From Methanomethylovorans sp. PtaU1.Bin093 (GTDB taxonomy: Archaea > Halobacteriota > Methanosarcinia > Methanosarcinales > Methanosarcinaceae), in NCBI RefSeq assembly GCF_002067275.1, contig NZ_MVQX01000027.1, positions 1 through 56,660 on the forward strand: 56,660 bases of DNA, in the 5' to 3' direction. The translations under genes were made by a program, and so were the position numbers. How positions within the stretch are numbered: the stretch's first letter is position 1; the number at the start of each line of letters is the position of its first letter. The notes beneath the pieces were generated by a model. The model did not search any database and was not told the origin of the DNA. It was given only the letters and a program-made list of their open reading frames with translations. Positions 1-8,561 of this stretch are shown here, in pieces.

Positions 1-472
1 CATCCGTTGGTCCATGATGTGTGGACTCCATGGTAACTTCATAACCAGTATTAATGGCCATTTTTTGCATGTTGAGCAAGATGGACCTCAAGGCAAAAGG
101 CGCAGGATAAGAAAATTCCCTGCTGTGTCCTCCGAATTCTGCATTTCCGCTGTTTCCGGTATAATGGGCCGTAAGCACCCTGTTACCATCCTTGCTCTTA
201 TGTTTTGAGGCAACTACAATGAGCCGCGTTTTCAATCCACATGCCTCAAGTTTAAGGTCTATGCCATCCTGATATATGTGATGTGCATCTATTTCTACAA
301 CCCAGAAACCTTCGGATGAATAAGCAGATACAAGCTCCTTCCAGTCGGGGCATGCCACGTTCACAGGTTTCCAATCTCTCATTTTGAGTATATGTTCCTT
401 GATGTTCTGGCTCGCTCTGTCCTTTGTGGAACATAGAATGGTTATTCTCGATATGTTTCCATTGCTGTTCAT
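1..472 (-). CDS. dtdA: D-aminoacyl-tRNA deacylase, archaeal DtdA type (3' end outside window)
   Basis: The minus strand reads open from an ATG at 470-472 to the window edge, giving the first 157 residues. Recognisable family motifs are an early ILCSTKDRAS, a central VVASKHKSKDG, LTAHYTGN, and EVTMESTHHGPTD at the edge. These match the archaeal/plant GEK1-type D-Tyr-tRNA deacylase, which hydrolyses D-amino acids mischarged onto tRNA and binds zinc. A GGTTGAG sequence lies a few bases before the ATG. The start is 17 bases after the stop of the Trm5-like gene upstream, so the two are probably co-transcribed as a tRNA quality/modification pair. The C-terminal half is not in the window. The family assignment is firm; activity is inferred from the family. 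Confidence 0.88.
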   Translation of the reverse strand, partial: MNSNGNISRITILCSTKDRASQNIKEHILKMRDWKPVNVACPDWKELVSAYSSEGFWVVEIDAHHIYQDGIDLKLEACGLKTRLIVVASKHKSKDGNRVLTAHYTGNSGNAEFGGHSREFSYPAPFALRSILLNMQKMAINTGYEVTMESTHHGPTD

Positions 473-489
473 CTTTTCTCAACCCTGTT

Positions 490-1290
490 CTAGACCATTT
501 TGATCATATCAAAAACCCATCTGCTTACACCTGGTGCCACATTACCGCACCTGCGACAGTTCAGGACTTTCAATCCCCTTTTCTCATAATCTCCTGTCAG
601 GCCTTCTATTTGATTTTGTTTCTTGAAAGTATAGAAATGTATCATACCTTCAGGTCTGATAACTTCTGCTACGATGTCGAGGAATTGGTCCATCCCATAA
701 GGTGTGGGTATCACGGCTCTGTGGAATTGACATTTCAGTATCGAAGGAATGTCCATGGCGTCAGCGCATATCACTGAAAGGTTTTGCATGACCCTGTTCA
801 TTGACGCATTCTTTTGGAGCAGGGAACAAGCTGCTGTGTTCTTCTCCAATGCTACAACATGAGCACCCTTCGCAGCCACTGGTACAGCAAAAGGCCCCAC
901 CCCACAGAAAGGTATGATCACTTTTTCACCGTTCTGCACCATACTGGTGATCCTGTGCCTTTCAAAAGACAATCTGCTATTGAAAAACACTTTCTGCAGG
1001 TCAACTTCATAGGCAAATCCAAATTCTCTGTGTATCGTTCTGGTACTGCTGCCTGCAAGCAGCTCAAAGGATGCCACCCTGTGTTCCCCGGAGAGCTTGG
1101 AGATCTTGTTCACAACAGCTTTTACCCCACCCTGTTCAGATATTAGTGCACGAGCTATCTCATGTTTATGTTCACCAAGTTTGGATGGCACTGATATAAC
1201 AGCTATGTCCCCAATTACATCGAACCTGCCGGGCAACATCTTCAGTTCCTGTTCATTGAGTGTGTTTTTTAATATGTCTCTAAGGCTCAT
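490..1290 (-). CDS. Trm5/Taw2-like tRNA methyltransferase (COG2520)
   Basis: SAM-dependent methyltransferase of the archaeal Trm5/Taw2 group, which modifies guanosine 37 of tRNA or its wyosine derivatives. The N-terminal part (LPGRFDVIGDIAVISVP, then EVDLQKVFFNSRLSFERHRI) is typical Trm5, followed by the SAM-binding PFCGVGPFAVPVA. The C-terminus carries the usual APGV-type end. The motif that is NPP/NLP in Trm5 (from FHRAV onward) reads IPTPYG here, so the exact base or substrate is uncertain. The ATG at 1290 (MSLRD) was chosen over the one at 1311 because AGGATGG lies three bases before it and because the family starts there. It is followed by dtdA. Length is 266 residues, somewhat shorter than M. 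jannaschii Trm5, which has an extra N-terminal D1 domain. Confidence 0.8.
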   Translation of the reverse strand: MSLRDILKNTLNEQELKMLPGRFDVIGDIAVISVPSKLGEHKHEIARALISEQGGVKAVVNKISKLSGEHRVASFELLAGSSTRTIHREFGFAYEVDLQKVFFNSRLSFERHRITSMVQNGEKVIIPFCGVGPFAVPVAAKGAHVVALEKNTAACSLLQKNASMNRVMQNLSVICADAMDIPSILKCQFHRAVIPTPYGMDQFLDIVAEVIRPEGMIHFYTFKKQNQIEGLTGDYEKRGLKVLNCRRCGNVAPGVSRWVFDMIKMV

Positions 1291-1657
1291 GTTCCATCCT
1301 GTATTGTTCATTTGTTAATGTTGCCTGAAACCTTCGTTCTCCAATGTTCAATAATCCTTATTAAGTTTGATGTTCCCATTTTGTATGGTGGTCTCAGTGT
1401 TATCATAAGTAGCTGTGGAGATCTCTTTTATTCGTGTACACATTTCCATTCCAAGCCGCTAGTTCCCAGATACTTGGCCCCTGTTGGTGTTGTCAAAAGA
1501 GAAGCGAGGGAATAAAAGTTCACTATGTTCTTTTGTATGTTGTATTTTACATATTTTTAATTGGACTCTAAGCGGATTATATACCATGTAAAACATTAGA
1601 AATAAACAATGTCTAATTTGTCTTTGATTTTAATGCTTTCTTGAACTGGGTGAACAC
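1291..1657. other. Intergenic region with divergent promoters
   Basis: This 367-base stretch lies between divergently transcribed genes. A TATA-like ATTATATA near 1575-1583 could serve the ABC transporter operon on the plus strand. On the minus strand, ACTTAATAA near 1360-1369 could serve the Trm5-like gene. I see no tRNA, no convincing open frame and no strong hairpin. Short open frames here lack start signals and family features. Confidence 0.5.
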
Positions 1658-2581
1658 ATGGCTGTAATAGAAGCGAGCAACCTCACAAAAAGATATGGAG
1701 ATGCGGTGGCTATCGATGATCTGACCTTAAGTGTAGGACGTGGTGAGGTATTTGGTTTTCTTGGTCCCAACGGAGCCGGCAAGACAACTGCCGTAAGAAT
1801 TCTCACCGGATTGCTTAAGCCAGACTCAGGCACTGTTCTCATAGGGGGAATGGATATTGCAAAAGACCCTATCAAAGCAAAGATGAAAGTAGGAATGCTC
1901 CCTGAAACGGGAAATGTATATGTTGACCTTACTCCAAAACAAAACCTTTCATTGACAGGGAAATACTATGGCCTCTCAAAGGATACTATCCGGAAAAGGT
2001 CCGATGAACTTCTGTCAGAACTGGGTTTGTATGAAAGAAGTAATGACCTTGTTAAGACCTTCTCCAAAGGAATGAAGCAAAGGGTCAGTATTGCCTGTGC
2101 AATCATCCATGAACCTTCTATTCTTTTTTTGGATGAGCCAACTTCCGGCTTGGATGTGCAAAGCAGGAGACTCATCATCCAAATTATAGCTGATATGAAT
2201 GAAAGAGGCTGTACCATTTTTCTTACTACCCATGATATAGAGGAAGCTAATAAATTATGTAACAGGGTTTGCATGATCAACAAAGGAAAAATAGTAGCCA
2301 TGGACACACCAGAAAACCTCAGGTACACTTTTGAAGATACAAGATCTCTGGAAGTTGCTTTTGACAAAGAAATATCCAGGGACCTTTTTAATTCGAAGTT
2401 CATATCAAGGATGGACCGGCAGGGAAATAAATGGAGGTTCTACACTATCGATATAGATAGCACTATCAGGTACATTGTCACTATGGTAGAGAATAAGGGA
2501 ATCAAAATTAATTCAATGACCACATATGGTCCAAGCCTGGAAGAGGTTTTTGTCAGGCTCACGGGAGTGATAGAAAAATGA
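1658..2581 (+). CDS. ABC-2 type exporter, ATP-binding subunit
   Basis: Nucleotide-binding subunit of an export-type ABC transporter (CcmA/NatA/DrrA group), 307 residues. It has Walker A GPNGAGKTT near residue 40, the signature SKGMKQR near 133, Walker B LFLDEPTSGLD just after, and the H-loop TTHD. The last 90 residues form the accessory domain usual in this group and end with LEEVFVRLTG. A GGGTGA stands shortly before the ATG. The stop overlaps the start of the permease gene (ATGA), so the two subunits are translationally coupled. The substrate cannot be told from the sequence: drug, lipid, sodium and bacteriocin export are all known for relatives. Confidence 0.92.
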   Translation: MAVIEASNLTKRYGDAVAIDDLTLSVGRGEVFGFLGPNGAGKTTAVRILTGLLKPDSGTVLIGGMDIAKDPIKAKMKVGMLPETGNVYVDLTPKQNLSLTGKYYGLSKDTIRKRSDELLSELGLYERSNDLVKTFSKGMKQRVSIACAIIHEPSILFLDEPTSGLDVQSRRLIIQIIADMNERGCTIFLTTHDIEEANKLCNRVCMINKGKIVAMDTPENLRYTFEDTRSLEVAFDKEISRDLFNSKFISRMDRQGNKWRFYTIDIDSTIRYIVTMVENKGIKINSMTTYGPSLEEVFVRLTGVIEK

Positions 2582-3324
2582 ATATCTCTGTGTTCATCAG
2601 AGGTGTGTTAGTTACTGCAGAAAAGAATATGATGATCTACTACAATAAGCCCCCGGTCCTCATATTCGGATTATTGTTCCCGATGTTTCTCTTCCTCGCC
2701 TTTTTTATGGGGCGGGGAATTGATATTCATGAGTTCTTCCCTGCTTTTCTGGCTATGGTACTATTCTTCACATCTTCCTCAGTAGGTCCACTTATAACTC
2801 CATGGGAAAAACAATCAGGAACCTATGAAAGGTTGCTGTCCTTTCCAGTGACGATAAATACGATCATCATGGGAGATGTTCTTGCAGGAGCTATATTCGG
2901 ACTCTTCATTTCCAGTTCGGTCCTTATAGCAGTAACTCTTTTCCTCGATACTGCATTCAAAAGTATTTCCCTGCTCCTTGTATCCTTGCTATTGGGTACA
3001 TTTTGCTTTGCAGCACTGGGAGTGCTCATAGCAGCGCCTGCGTCCAAAACCCCTTCCAATATAATGATGCTCTCAAGCCTCGTGCGTTTTCCACTGGTAT
3101 TCATTAGTGGTATTTTCATCCCGCTTACAGAACTGTCAAATGCAGGTAAATATCTGGCTTTGCTGTCTCCTCTTACTTACCTGGTCGATATTTTCCATTT
3201 TAGCATTGGAGGCACCCCTTCTGTCCCACAATATATAGACATATTGGCATTGTCCGCCTATACATGTATATTTCTGTACGTAGCCAGCTATTTCCACAAG
3301 AAGAACCTCTCAAAAGGGTTATGA
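2578..3324 (+). CDS. ABC-2 type exporter, permease subunit
   Basis: Integral membrane partner of the preceding ATPase, 248 residues with about six hydrophobic segments. Examples are the ones around VLIFGLLFPMFLFLAFFMG, AFLAMVLFFTSSS and VLAGAIFGLFISSSVLIAV. The segment ending LSPLTYLVDIFHFSIGG is characteristic of ABC-2 permeases (PF01061/PF12698 group). It starts inside the ATPase stop codon (ATGA overlap), giving a two-gene operon. No extra substrate-binding protein lies nearby, which fits an exporter. Substrate unknown. Confidence 0.9.
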   Translation: MNISVFIRGVLVTAEKNMMIYYNKPPVLIFGLLFPMFLFLAFFMGRGIDIHEFFPAFLAMVLFFTSSSVGPLITPWEKQSGTYERLLSFPVTINTIIMGDVLAGAIFGLFISSSVLIAVTLFLDTAFKSISLLLVSLLLGTFCFAALGVLIAAPASKTPSNIMMLSSLVRFPLVFISGIFIPLTELSNAGKYLALLSPLTYLVDIFHFSIGGTPSVPQYIDILALSAYTCIFLYVASYFHKKNLSKGL

Positions 3325-3386
3325 AGATCTTTCATTTCCGTATGCAGCAATGATAAAGTGTCTTAGATCCCATTTACCGGGAAGGA

Positions 3387-3668
3387 TCAATTGGTAGGGC
3401 ATGTGTTCACTTCACTCTTCTTATTGAGTCCAAAGGTTTTCTTTGTTACACAGACTACCCATCTCCAGTGTAATGCAAGATGAATGGTGAATAATATCAC
3501 CATGGGCATTCCAGCCATTATATGGACCTGCTTCCATTCCAACATGCTCAATCCCAAGTATGAGGCATGTCTTGCACCAAACTGAAGAAATATGCCTGAA
3601 AGTCCTTCAAGGATCGTCAGGATCATTAATGGTATGTCTGTTATGTAGTTGGTCATTGTTCTGTTCAT
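3387..3668 (-). CDS. Small DUF4405 (cytochrome b-like) membrane protein
   Basis: A 93-residue protein with two or three hydrophobic segments. HIMAGMPMVILFTIHLALHW contains histidines placed like haem ligands of the DUF4405 / formate-dehydrogenase-gamma-like family. I chose the ATG at 3668 (MNRTM) because AAGGAG lies six bases upstream; an ATG five codons earlier lacks such a site. No partner dehydrogenase is adjacent and it stands alone between the exporter (convergent) and the ThDP enzyme gene. Haem binding or a role in electron transport is inference from the family; the function of such orphan proteins is not known to me. Confidence 0.72.
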   Translation of the reverse strand: MNRTMTNYITDIPLMILTILEGLSGIFLQFGARHASYLGLSMLEWKQVHIMAGMPMVILFTIHLALHWRWVVCVTKKTFGLNKKSEVNTCPTN

Positions 3669-3938
3669 TACGCTCTCCTTCATATCTTCTTTTGTTTTTA
3701 GAGCCTACATTCTACGGCCATTTATTGTTCTTTCATCAGCAGTATCTGGCTCATGAAATGAGAAACCAATCAAATAAAATAAAAAGAAACTTACAATTAT
3801 CAATGAACTAAATGTAAAAAATAGTTAAGCTAAAGGTTTATTAGAGTTTAACAGCACAGATCAAGCTTGAATACGCCTCAGAAACCTTTGATCAAATTAT
3901 GGCACAAAATGTCCAAACATTATCCTAAATTTGTTAGT

Positions 3939-5573
3939 TCAGATCTCGCAGAAATTATTGCTCAGCTTTTCCGTGAGCTTCATATTTTCCGAATAATCCA
4001 CTCTAACGTCTATGAGCCATACTCCACCCGCTTTTAGCGCATTTTCAAGCTGTGGTCCGAAGTCCTCTGCCTTTTCTATACGTATTCCGTGTGCTCCAAA
4101 GCTCTCTGCAAGTTTTACAAAGTCTGGGTTCAGAAAGTCGATACCGAAGCTGGCATCGAACTTTTTCTTTTCGTGCCACTCAATAAGTCCGAACTTGGCG
4201 TCATCGAATATCACTATCACCATGTCACATCCGAGACGTACTGCGGTCTCCAGTTCCTGGACATTCATAAGGAACCCGCCGTCTCCGGCTACTGCCACCA
4301 CCTTACGGTCAGGACTCAGTAGCTTTGCCGCAATAGCTCCGGGAAGTGCGAATCCCATAGATGCCAGGCCGTTGGACATCTGTACCGTATTGGGTTCATA
4401 GGCCGGATAAAGGCGTCCTATCCAGAGCTTGTGAGCGCCCACGTCGCTGATGATAATATCTTCCCTTTTCAATGCCTGCCTGATATCGTATATGATCTTC
4501 TGGGGTTTCATGGGAAAGGATGTGTCAGCCTTGAGATCAAGGAGTTCCTTCTCCATGTTCTTCCGTACCTTTGAGAAGTATTCAGGCATTTCCTTTCTCT
4601 TGCAGAATGGTACAAGGTGTTTCAGAGAGGTGCGGATATTCCCTACAAGTGACAGGTCGGGAACATATTTTTCATCCACTTCGTGCTGGTCAGAGTGGAT
4701 ATGTATTATATTCTTGGACCCATCCGGGTTCCAGAACCTGGGGCTATATTCCACGTGATCGAATCCGATGCAGATGACAAGATCTGCCCTCGCAAAACCA
4801 CACATGATATGGTCCCTGTCCTTGATACCCATGGACCCCATGTAGTGTTCGTCATCGGCCGGGAAAGCACCTTTACCCATGAAAGTTGTAACCACCGGGA
4901 TCCCTGTGCTTCTCACGAATTTCCTCAGTTCTTCAGATGCATCTTCCCGGATGACTCCATTACCAGCCAGAATTACAGGCATCTCAGCAGCTTCTATAAG
5001 CACAGCTGAACGCTGCAGTTCATCCTCGTCAGGCATCCGTATGTGAGAATATGGTTTTTTTACAAGAGGTACTTTGTTCGTTCGTTCTGCAGCAATGTCC
5101 TCAGGCAGCTCGATATGTGTTGCTCCTGGCCTGTCCCTGGCGATCTCAAAAGCTTTGCTCACGATCTCAGGTATGAAATCTGCCCGGGTCACACTGGAGT
5201 TCCATTTAGTAAATTGACGGAAAGCTTCCACTATGTTAAGGTACTGATGAGCCTCTTTGTGGGTCTTTTCAAGTCCTGCCTGTCCGGTAATAGCCACTAA
5301 AGGTGCTCTGTCCAGATGCGCATCCGCCACACCTGTAATGAGATTTGTCGCACCCGGGCCCAGGGTTGCAAGACACACTCCTGGCCGATGGGTCAGCCTG
5401 CCATAGACATCGGCCATGAAGGCTGCGGATTGTTCATGCCTTGTTACTATGAACTTTATTTTTGATCTGGAAAGGGAATCGGTCAGGTCCAGGGTTTCCT
5501 CGCCAGGTATCCCAAAAATGTATTCCACACCCTCATTCTCCAGACATTGTACCATGAGGTCACTAGCTTTCAT
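3939..5573 (-). CDS. ThDP-dependent acetolactate synthase-like enzyme; candidate 2-oxoglutarate decarboxylase
   Basis: A 544-residue enzyme of the thiamine diphosphate POX/ALS family. The N-terminal domain carries the catalytic glutamate in TRHEQSAAFMADVYGR and then TLGPGATNLITGVADAHLD. The central domain has an ILAGNGV-type Rossmann fold. The C-terminal domain has the ThDP/Mg motif GDGGFLMNVQELETA. There is no small regulatory subunit or other branched-chain biosynthesis gene nearby. It starts two bases after the stop codon of a succinate-semialdehyde-type dehydrogenase gene. In cyanobacteria an ALS-like gene next to an SSADH gene encodes 2-oxoglutarate decarboxylase. Context therefore suggests decarboxylation of a 2-oxoacid to a semialdehyde. 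Plain acetolactate synthase remains possible. Confidence 0.82.
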   Translation of the reverse strand: MKASDLMVQCLENEGVEYIFGIPGEETLDLTDSLSRSKIKFIVTRHEQSAAFMADVYGRLTHRPGVCLATLGPGATNLITGVADAHLDRAPLVAITGQAGLEKTHKEAHQYLNIVEAFRQFTKWNSSVTRADFIPEIVSKAFEIARDRPGATHIELPEDIAAERTNKVPLVKKPYSHIRMPDEDELQRSAVLIEAAEMPVILAGNGVIREDASEELRKFVRSTGIPVVTTFMGKGAFPADDEHYMGSMGIKDRDHIMCGFARADLVICIGFDHVEYSPRFWNPDGSKNIIHIHSDQHEVDEKYVPDLSLVGNIRTSLKHLVPFCKRKEMPEYFSKVRKNMEKELLDLKADTSFPMKPQKIIYDIRQALKREDIIISDVGAHKLWIGRLYPAYEPNTVQMSNGLASMGFALPGAIAAKLLSPDRKVVAVAGDGGFLMNVQELETAVRLGCDMVIVIFDDAKFGLIEWHEKKKFDASFGIDFLNPDFVKLAESFGAHGIRIEKAEDFGPQLENALKAGGVWLIDVRVDYSENMKLTEKLSNNFCEI

Positions 5574-5575
5574 TT

Positions 5576-6943
5576 TCAGAACACCTTCATCGATTTTGCT
5601 CCTAAGAACTCATACATGCCTATCCTGTGCAACTCCCTGCCAAACCCGCTTTTCTTGAAACCGCCAAGTGGCAGGCGGGAGTCTGAGGATACGCCATTGT
5701 TAATGGCTATGAGCCCGGCTTCTATTTCCCTTGAAAATATTACAGCACGTTCACGGTCCTTGCTCCATATACTTGCTCCCAGACCGAATTCCGTGCTATT
5801 GGCTATCTTTATAGCATCATCTTCGTTCCTGAATGTTACTATTGGTGCAACCGGTCCGAAAGTCTCCTCGGTAAGTACGGGCGCACCTTCGGTTATGTTA
5901 CCAAGTACCACCGGATAGAAGAAACTGCCTTTTCCATCTTGTTTTCCACCATCCAGCAGGACATCAGCTCCGGCTTTAAGTGTCCTGTCCACCTGATCCT
6001 GCACAAAATCCGCCTGTTCGGAGTTGACCAGGGGTCCCATATCGTTGTTTGGGTCAAGAGGATCACCTATTTTCAGATCGTGGACATGTTCCAGGAACCT
6101 TGAGGTGAATTCTTCAGCAATAGTAGCATCCACAATGAACCTCTTGGCTGCTGTACATCTCTGTCCTGCATTCTGGAACCTGCTTTTTGCTCCGTCCTTT
6201 GCAGCTTTTTCGATATCTGCATCATCCAGTACGATGAATGGATCGCTGCCACCAAGTTCCAGTATGCATTTCTTGATACTGCCACCTGCGGCAGCAGCCA
6301 CCTTCTGTCCCGCCTGTTGCCCTCCTGTGAAAGATACGGCATTGATCTCATTTCTGGGTATAAGGGACAATGCAGTGGGTCCATCTATTAACAGGGTCTG
6401 ATAGACACCTTCGGGAAACTCTGCCTCTTTAAATATACTTTCAATTGCCAGGGCACACTTTGGTACATAACTTGCATGCTTGAGCAATATCACGTTGCCG
6501 CCTGCCAGTGCAGGAGCAGCAAAACGTAATGCTTGCCAGAACGGTGCATTCCAGGGCATGATGCTAAGGATCGTTCCCAGAGGCTCAAGTACTATACCAG
6601 ATGCTTCAGCCTCGGTTTCCACGAATTCCGGAGCTAGTAACATCTCGGCCTGCTCTGAAAAGTAATCAAAGACCTTTGCACATTTTTCGATCTCATCCAG
6701 GGATTCTCTGATGGGTTTGCCCATCTCAATAGTGATGGTCTGTGCAAGTTCCGCTGACCTTTCTCTGAGCACTCTTGCAGCTTTATCAAGGTAATATGTG
6801 CGATTAAAGACCTCAGTGTGTTTCCATTCCTTAAAGGCTTCCCTTGATCTTTTTAAGGTTTCCTCTATTCTTTCCAGTGAATGAAGCTCATATTCCCCGT
6901 TAAGTTCTCCTGTGGCAGGATTTACCGATCTTATCACTTTCAT
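5576..6943 (-). CDS. Aldehyde dehydrogenase, succinate-semialdehyde dehydrogenase type (paralogue 1)
   Basis: A 455-residue NAD(P)-dependent aldehyde dehydrogenase of the short SSADH (GabD/YneI-like) group. Visible signatures are MPWNAPFWQ, the nucleotide loop FTGGQQAGQKV, catalytic Glu in LELGGSDPF, catalytic Cys in NAGQRCTAAKRF and EETFGPVAPI. The ATG at 6943 (MKVIRS) is preferred because GGGAGAGGG lies a few bases before it; an ATG ten codons upstream lacks a site. Its stop abuts the ThDP enzyme start, so the two are a coupled operon. The likely reaction is oxidation of succinic semialdehyde to succinate. The true aldehyde is not proven. Confidence 0.88.
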   Translation of the reverse strand: MKVIRSVNPATGELNGEYELHSLERIEETLKRSREAFKEWKHTEVFNRTYYLDKAARVLRERSAELAQTITIEMGKPIRESLDEIEKCAKVFDYFSEQAEMLLAPEFVETEAEASGIVLEPLGTILSIMPWNAPFWQALRFAAPALAGGNVILLKHASYVPKCALAIESIFKEAEFPEGVYQTLLIDGPTALSLIPRNEINAVSFTGGQQAGQKVAAAAGGSIKKCILELGGSDPFIVLDDADIEKAAKDGAKSRFQNAGQRCTAAKRFIVDATIAEEFTSRFLEHVHDLKIGDPLDPNNDMGPLVNSEQADFVQDQVDRTLKAGADVLLDGGKQDGKGSFFYPVVLGNITEGAPVLTEETFGPVAPIVTFRNEDDAIKIANSTEFGLGASIWSKDRERAVIFSREIEAGLIAINNGVSSDSRLPLGGFKKSGFGRELHRIGMYEFLGAKSMKVF

Positions 6944-7073
6944 TATTTCCCTCTCCCAGCTGCATGCGTTCATTAGTTTTTAAAGTTGGGTCCACTAAAA
7001 TAAACAGATAATGGTTTAGTAGATATTAAGAAGATCCAATGTTTAAGATATGCCCCTATAAAGCATTCTTTTT

Positions 7074-8462
7074 TCAGTATATCTTTATTGACTTTATGTG
7101 CATGAACTCATAGAACCCTTGTTTTGCCATTTCTCTGCCCATTCCGCTCCCTTTGATGCCTCCGAAAGGCATGCACGCTTCCGGCCGGAAGAAAGCATTA
7201 ACAGCTACCATCCCGGTTTCAAGCTTCCTGGCAAGCAAAGCTCCTTTTTCTCTATCCTTTGTCCAGATGCTTGCGCCCAGGCCGAACTGGGTACTGTTGG
7301 CAATACGGATGGCCTCCTGTTCTTTCCTGAAGGTGATCATCGGTGCTACAGGCCCGAAGGTCTCTTCTGTCATAACTTTCATATCAAGGTTTACGTTCTC
7401 AAGTACTGTAGGGGAGTAGAAGAACCCTTCTCTTTCCATCTTTCCTCCGGGAACAAGCGGTCTTGCTCCTTTTGCGATAGCATCTTCCACTTGCTGTTCA
7501 AGGATCGATATCTGTTCTTCCCGCACTAACGGCCCAATATCCGTGTTCTTGTCCATTGGATCTCCCAATTTGAGTTTCTCTGTGAGTTCCACGAACTTAC
7601 AGGTGAACTCTTCCGCCACTTCCTGTGCCACTATGAACCTCTTGGCTGCTATACAAGTCTGTCCCGTGTTGATGCACCTGCTGGGTACAGCCAATGTTGC
7701 TGCTTTCTCCACATCGGCATCAGCAAGCACTATGAATGGGTCGCTGCCCCCAAGTTCAAGTACGAACTTCTTCATATTGCGGGCTGCAAGCTCTGCAACC
7801 TTTTTTCCGGCAATATCCCCGCCTGTGAAGGAAACTGCTTTGATCTCATTCCTTGAGATGAGTGAGGAAGCTGTGGGACCATCTGTCAGCAATGTCTGAA
7901 AAACACCTTCAGGGAATCCTGCTTCCAGGAACAGTTCTTCCATCTTCAGGGCGCACATGGGCACATAGCTGGAATGCTTGAGCAGCATCACGTTGCCTGC
8001 TGCCAGTATATGGGAAGCTGCACTGAGCACCTGCCAGAAGGGGAAGTTCCAGGGTTTGATGGCCAGTACCGGTCCCATGGGCTCGTAGGATACCATTGAG
8101 CGGGCAGCGTCAGTTTCTGCTTCTTCCGGCTGCATAAGTTCTTCAGCATGCGCTGCAAAATAGTCGAACGTATCTGCGCACTTCACAACCTCTGCCACAG
8201 ACTGTTTTATGACCTTCCCCATCTCCAGTGTGATGAGTTCTCCAAGCTCCTGTTTTCTGCTGCGCAGCAATTGTGAGAAACCACTTAAAAGCGTGCTGCG
8301 TTCGGATACATCAAGTTCTTTCCATTCATGGAAAACGGTATCAGCTTTCTTAAGAGCTGCATTTATTTGCTCTTTGGAGTGAGGTTGAAATTGTTTGATA
8401 ATTTTTCCTGTGGTTGGATCGATGGATGAGATGAGGGTCATGGTGAAACTTCCGTGGGTCAT
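7074..8462 (-). CDS. Aldehyde dehydrogenase, succinate-semialdehyde dehydrogenase type (paralogue 2)
   Basis: A second 462-residue aldehyde dehydrogenase of the same subgroup as its downstream neighbour. It has KPWNFPFWQ, FTGGDIAGKKV, catalytic Glu in LELGGSDPF and catalytic Cys in NTGQTCIAAKRF, so it should also be active. Two ATGs are possible: 8462 (AAAGGA just upstream) and 8441 (GGAAG upstream, matching where the paralogue's homology starts). A TATA-like TTTATA near 8500 could drive it. About 130 bases separate it from paralogue 1, so that gene may also have its own promoter. The pair looks like an old duplication with retained catalytic residues and possibly different substrates or cofactors. 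Confidence 0.87.
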   Translation of the reverse strand: MTHGSFTMTLISSIDPTTGKIIKQFQPHSKEQINAALKKADTVFHEWKELDVSERSTLLSGFSQLLRSRKQELGELITLEMGKVIKQSVAEVVKCADTFDYFAAHAEELMQPEEAETDAARSMVSYEPMGPVLAIKPWNFPFWQVLSAASHILAAGNVMLLKHSSYVPMCALKMEELFLEAGFPEGVFQTLLTDGPTASSLISRNEIKAVSFTGGDIAGKKVAELAARNMKKFVLELGGSDPFIVLADADVEKAATLAVPSRCINTGQTCIAAKRFIVAQEVAEEFTCKFVELTEKLKLGDPMDKNTDIGPLVREEQISILEQQVEDAIAKGARPLVPGGKMEREGFFYSPTVLENVNLDMKVMTEETFGPVAPMITFRKEQEAIRIANSTQFGLGASIWTKDREKGALLARKLETGMVAVNAFFRPEACMPFGGIKGSGMGREMAKQGFYEFMHIKSIKIY

Positions 8463-8561
8463 TGGTCCTTTCTGGATAGAAAAGAGGAAGGGATAGGGTA
8501 TAAAGGTAGCTGGGAAAAAGGTGATGTATGGGCAGGCTATAAGATCCAGGGGAATTGTAGT

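Noticed and set aside
1312..1657. tRNA or box C/D RNA between the Trm5-like gene and the ABC transporter
   Set aside because: No T-loop motif, acceptor stem or C/D boxes in suitable order could be found.
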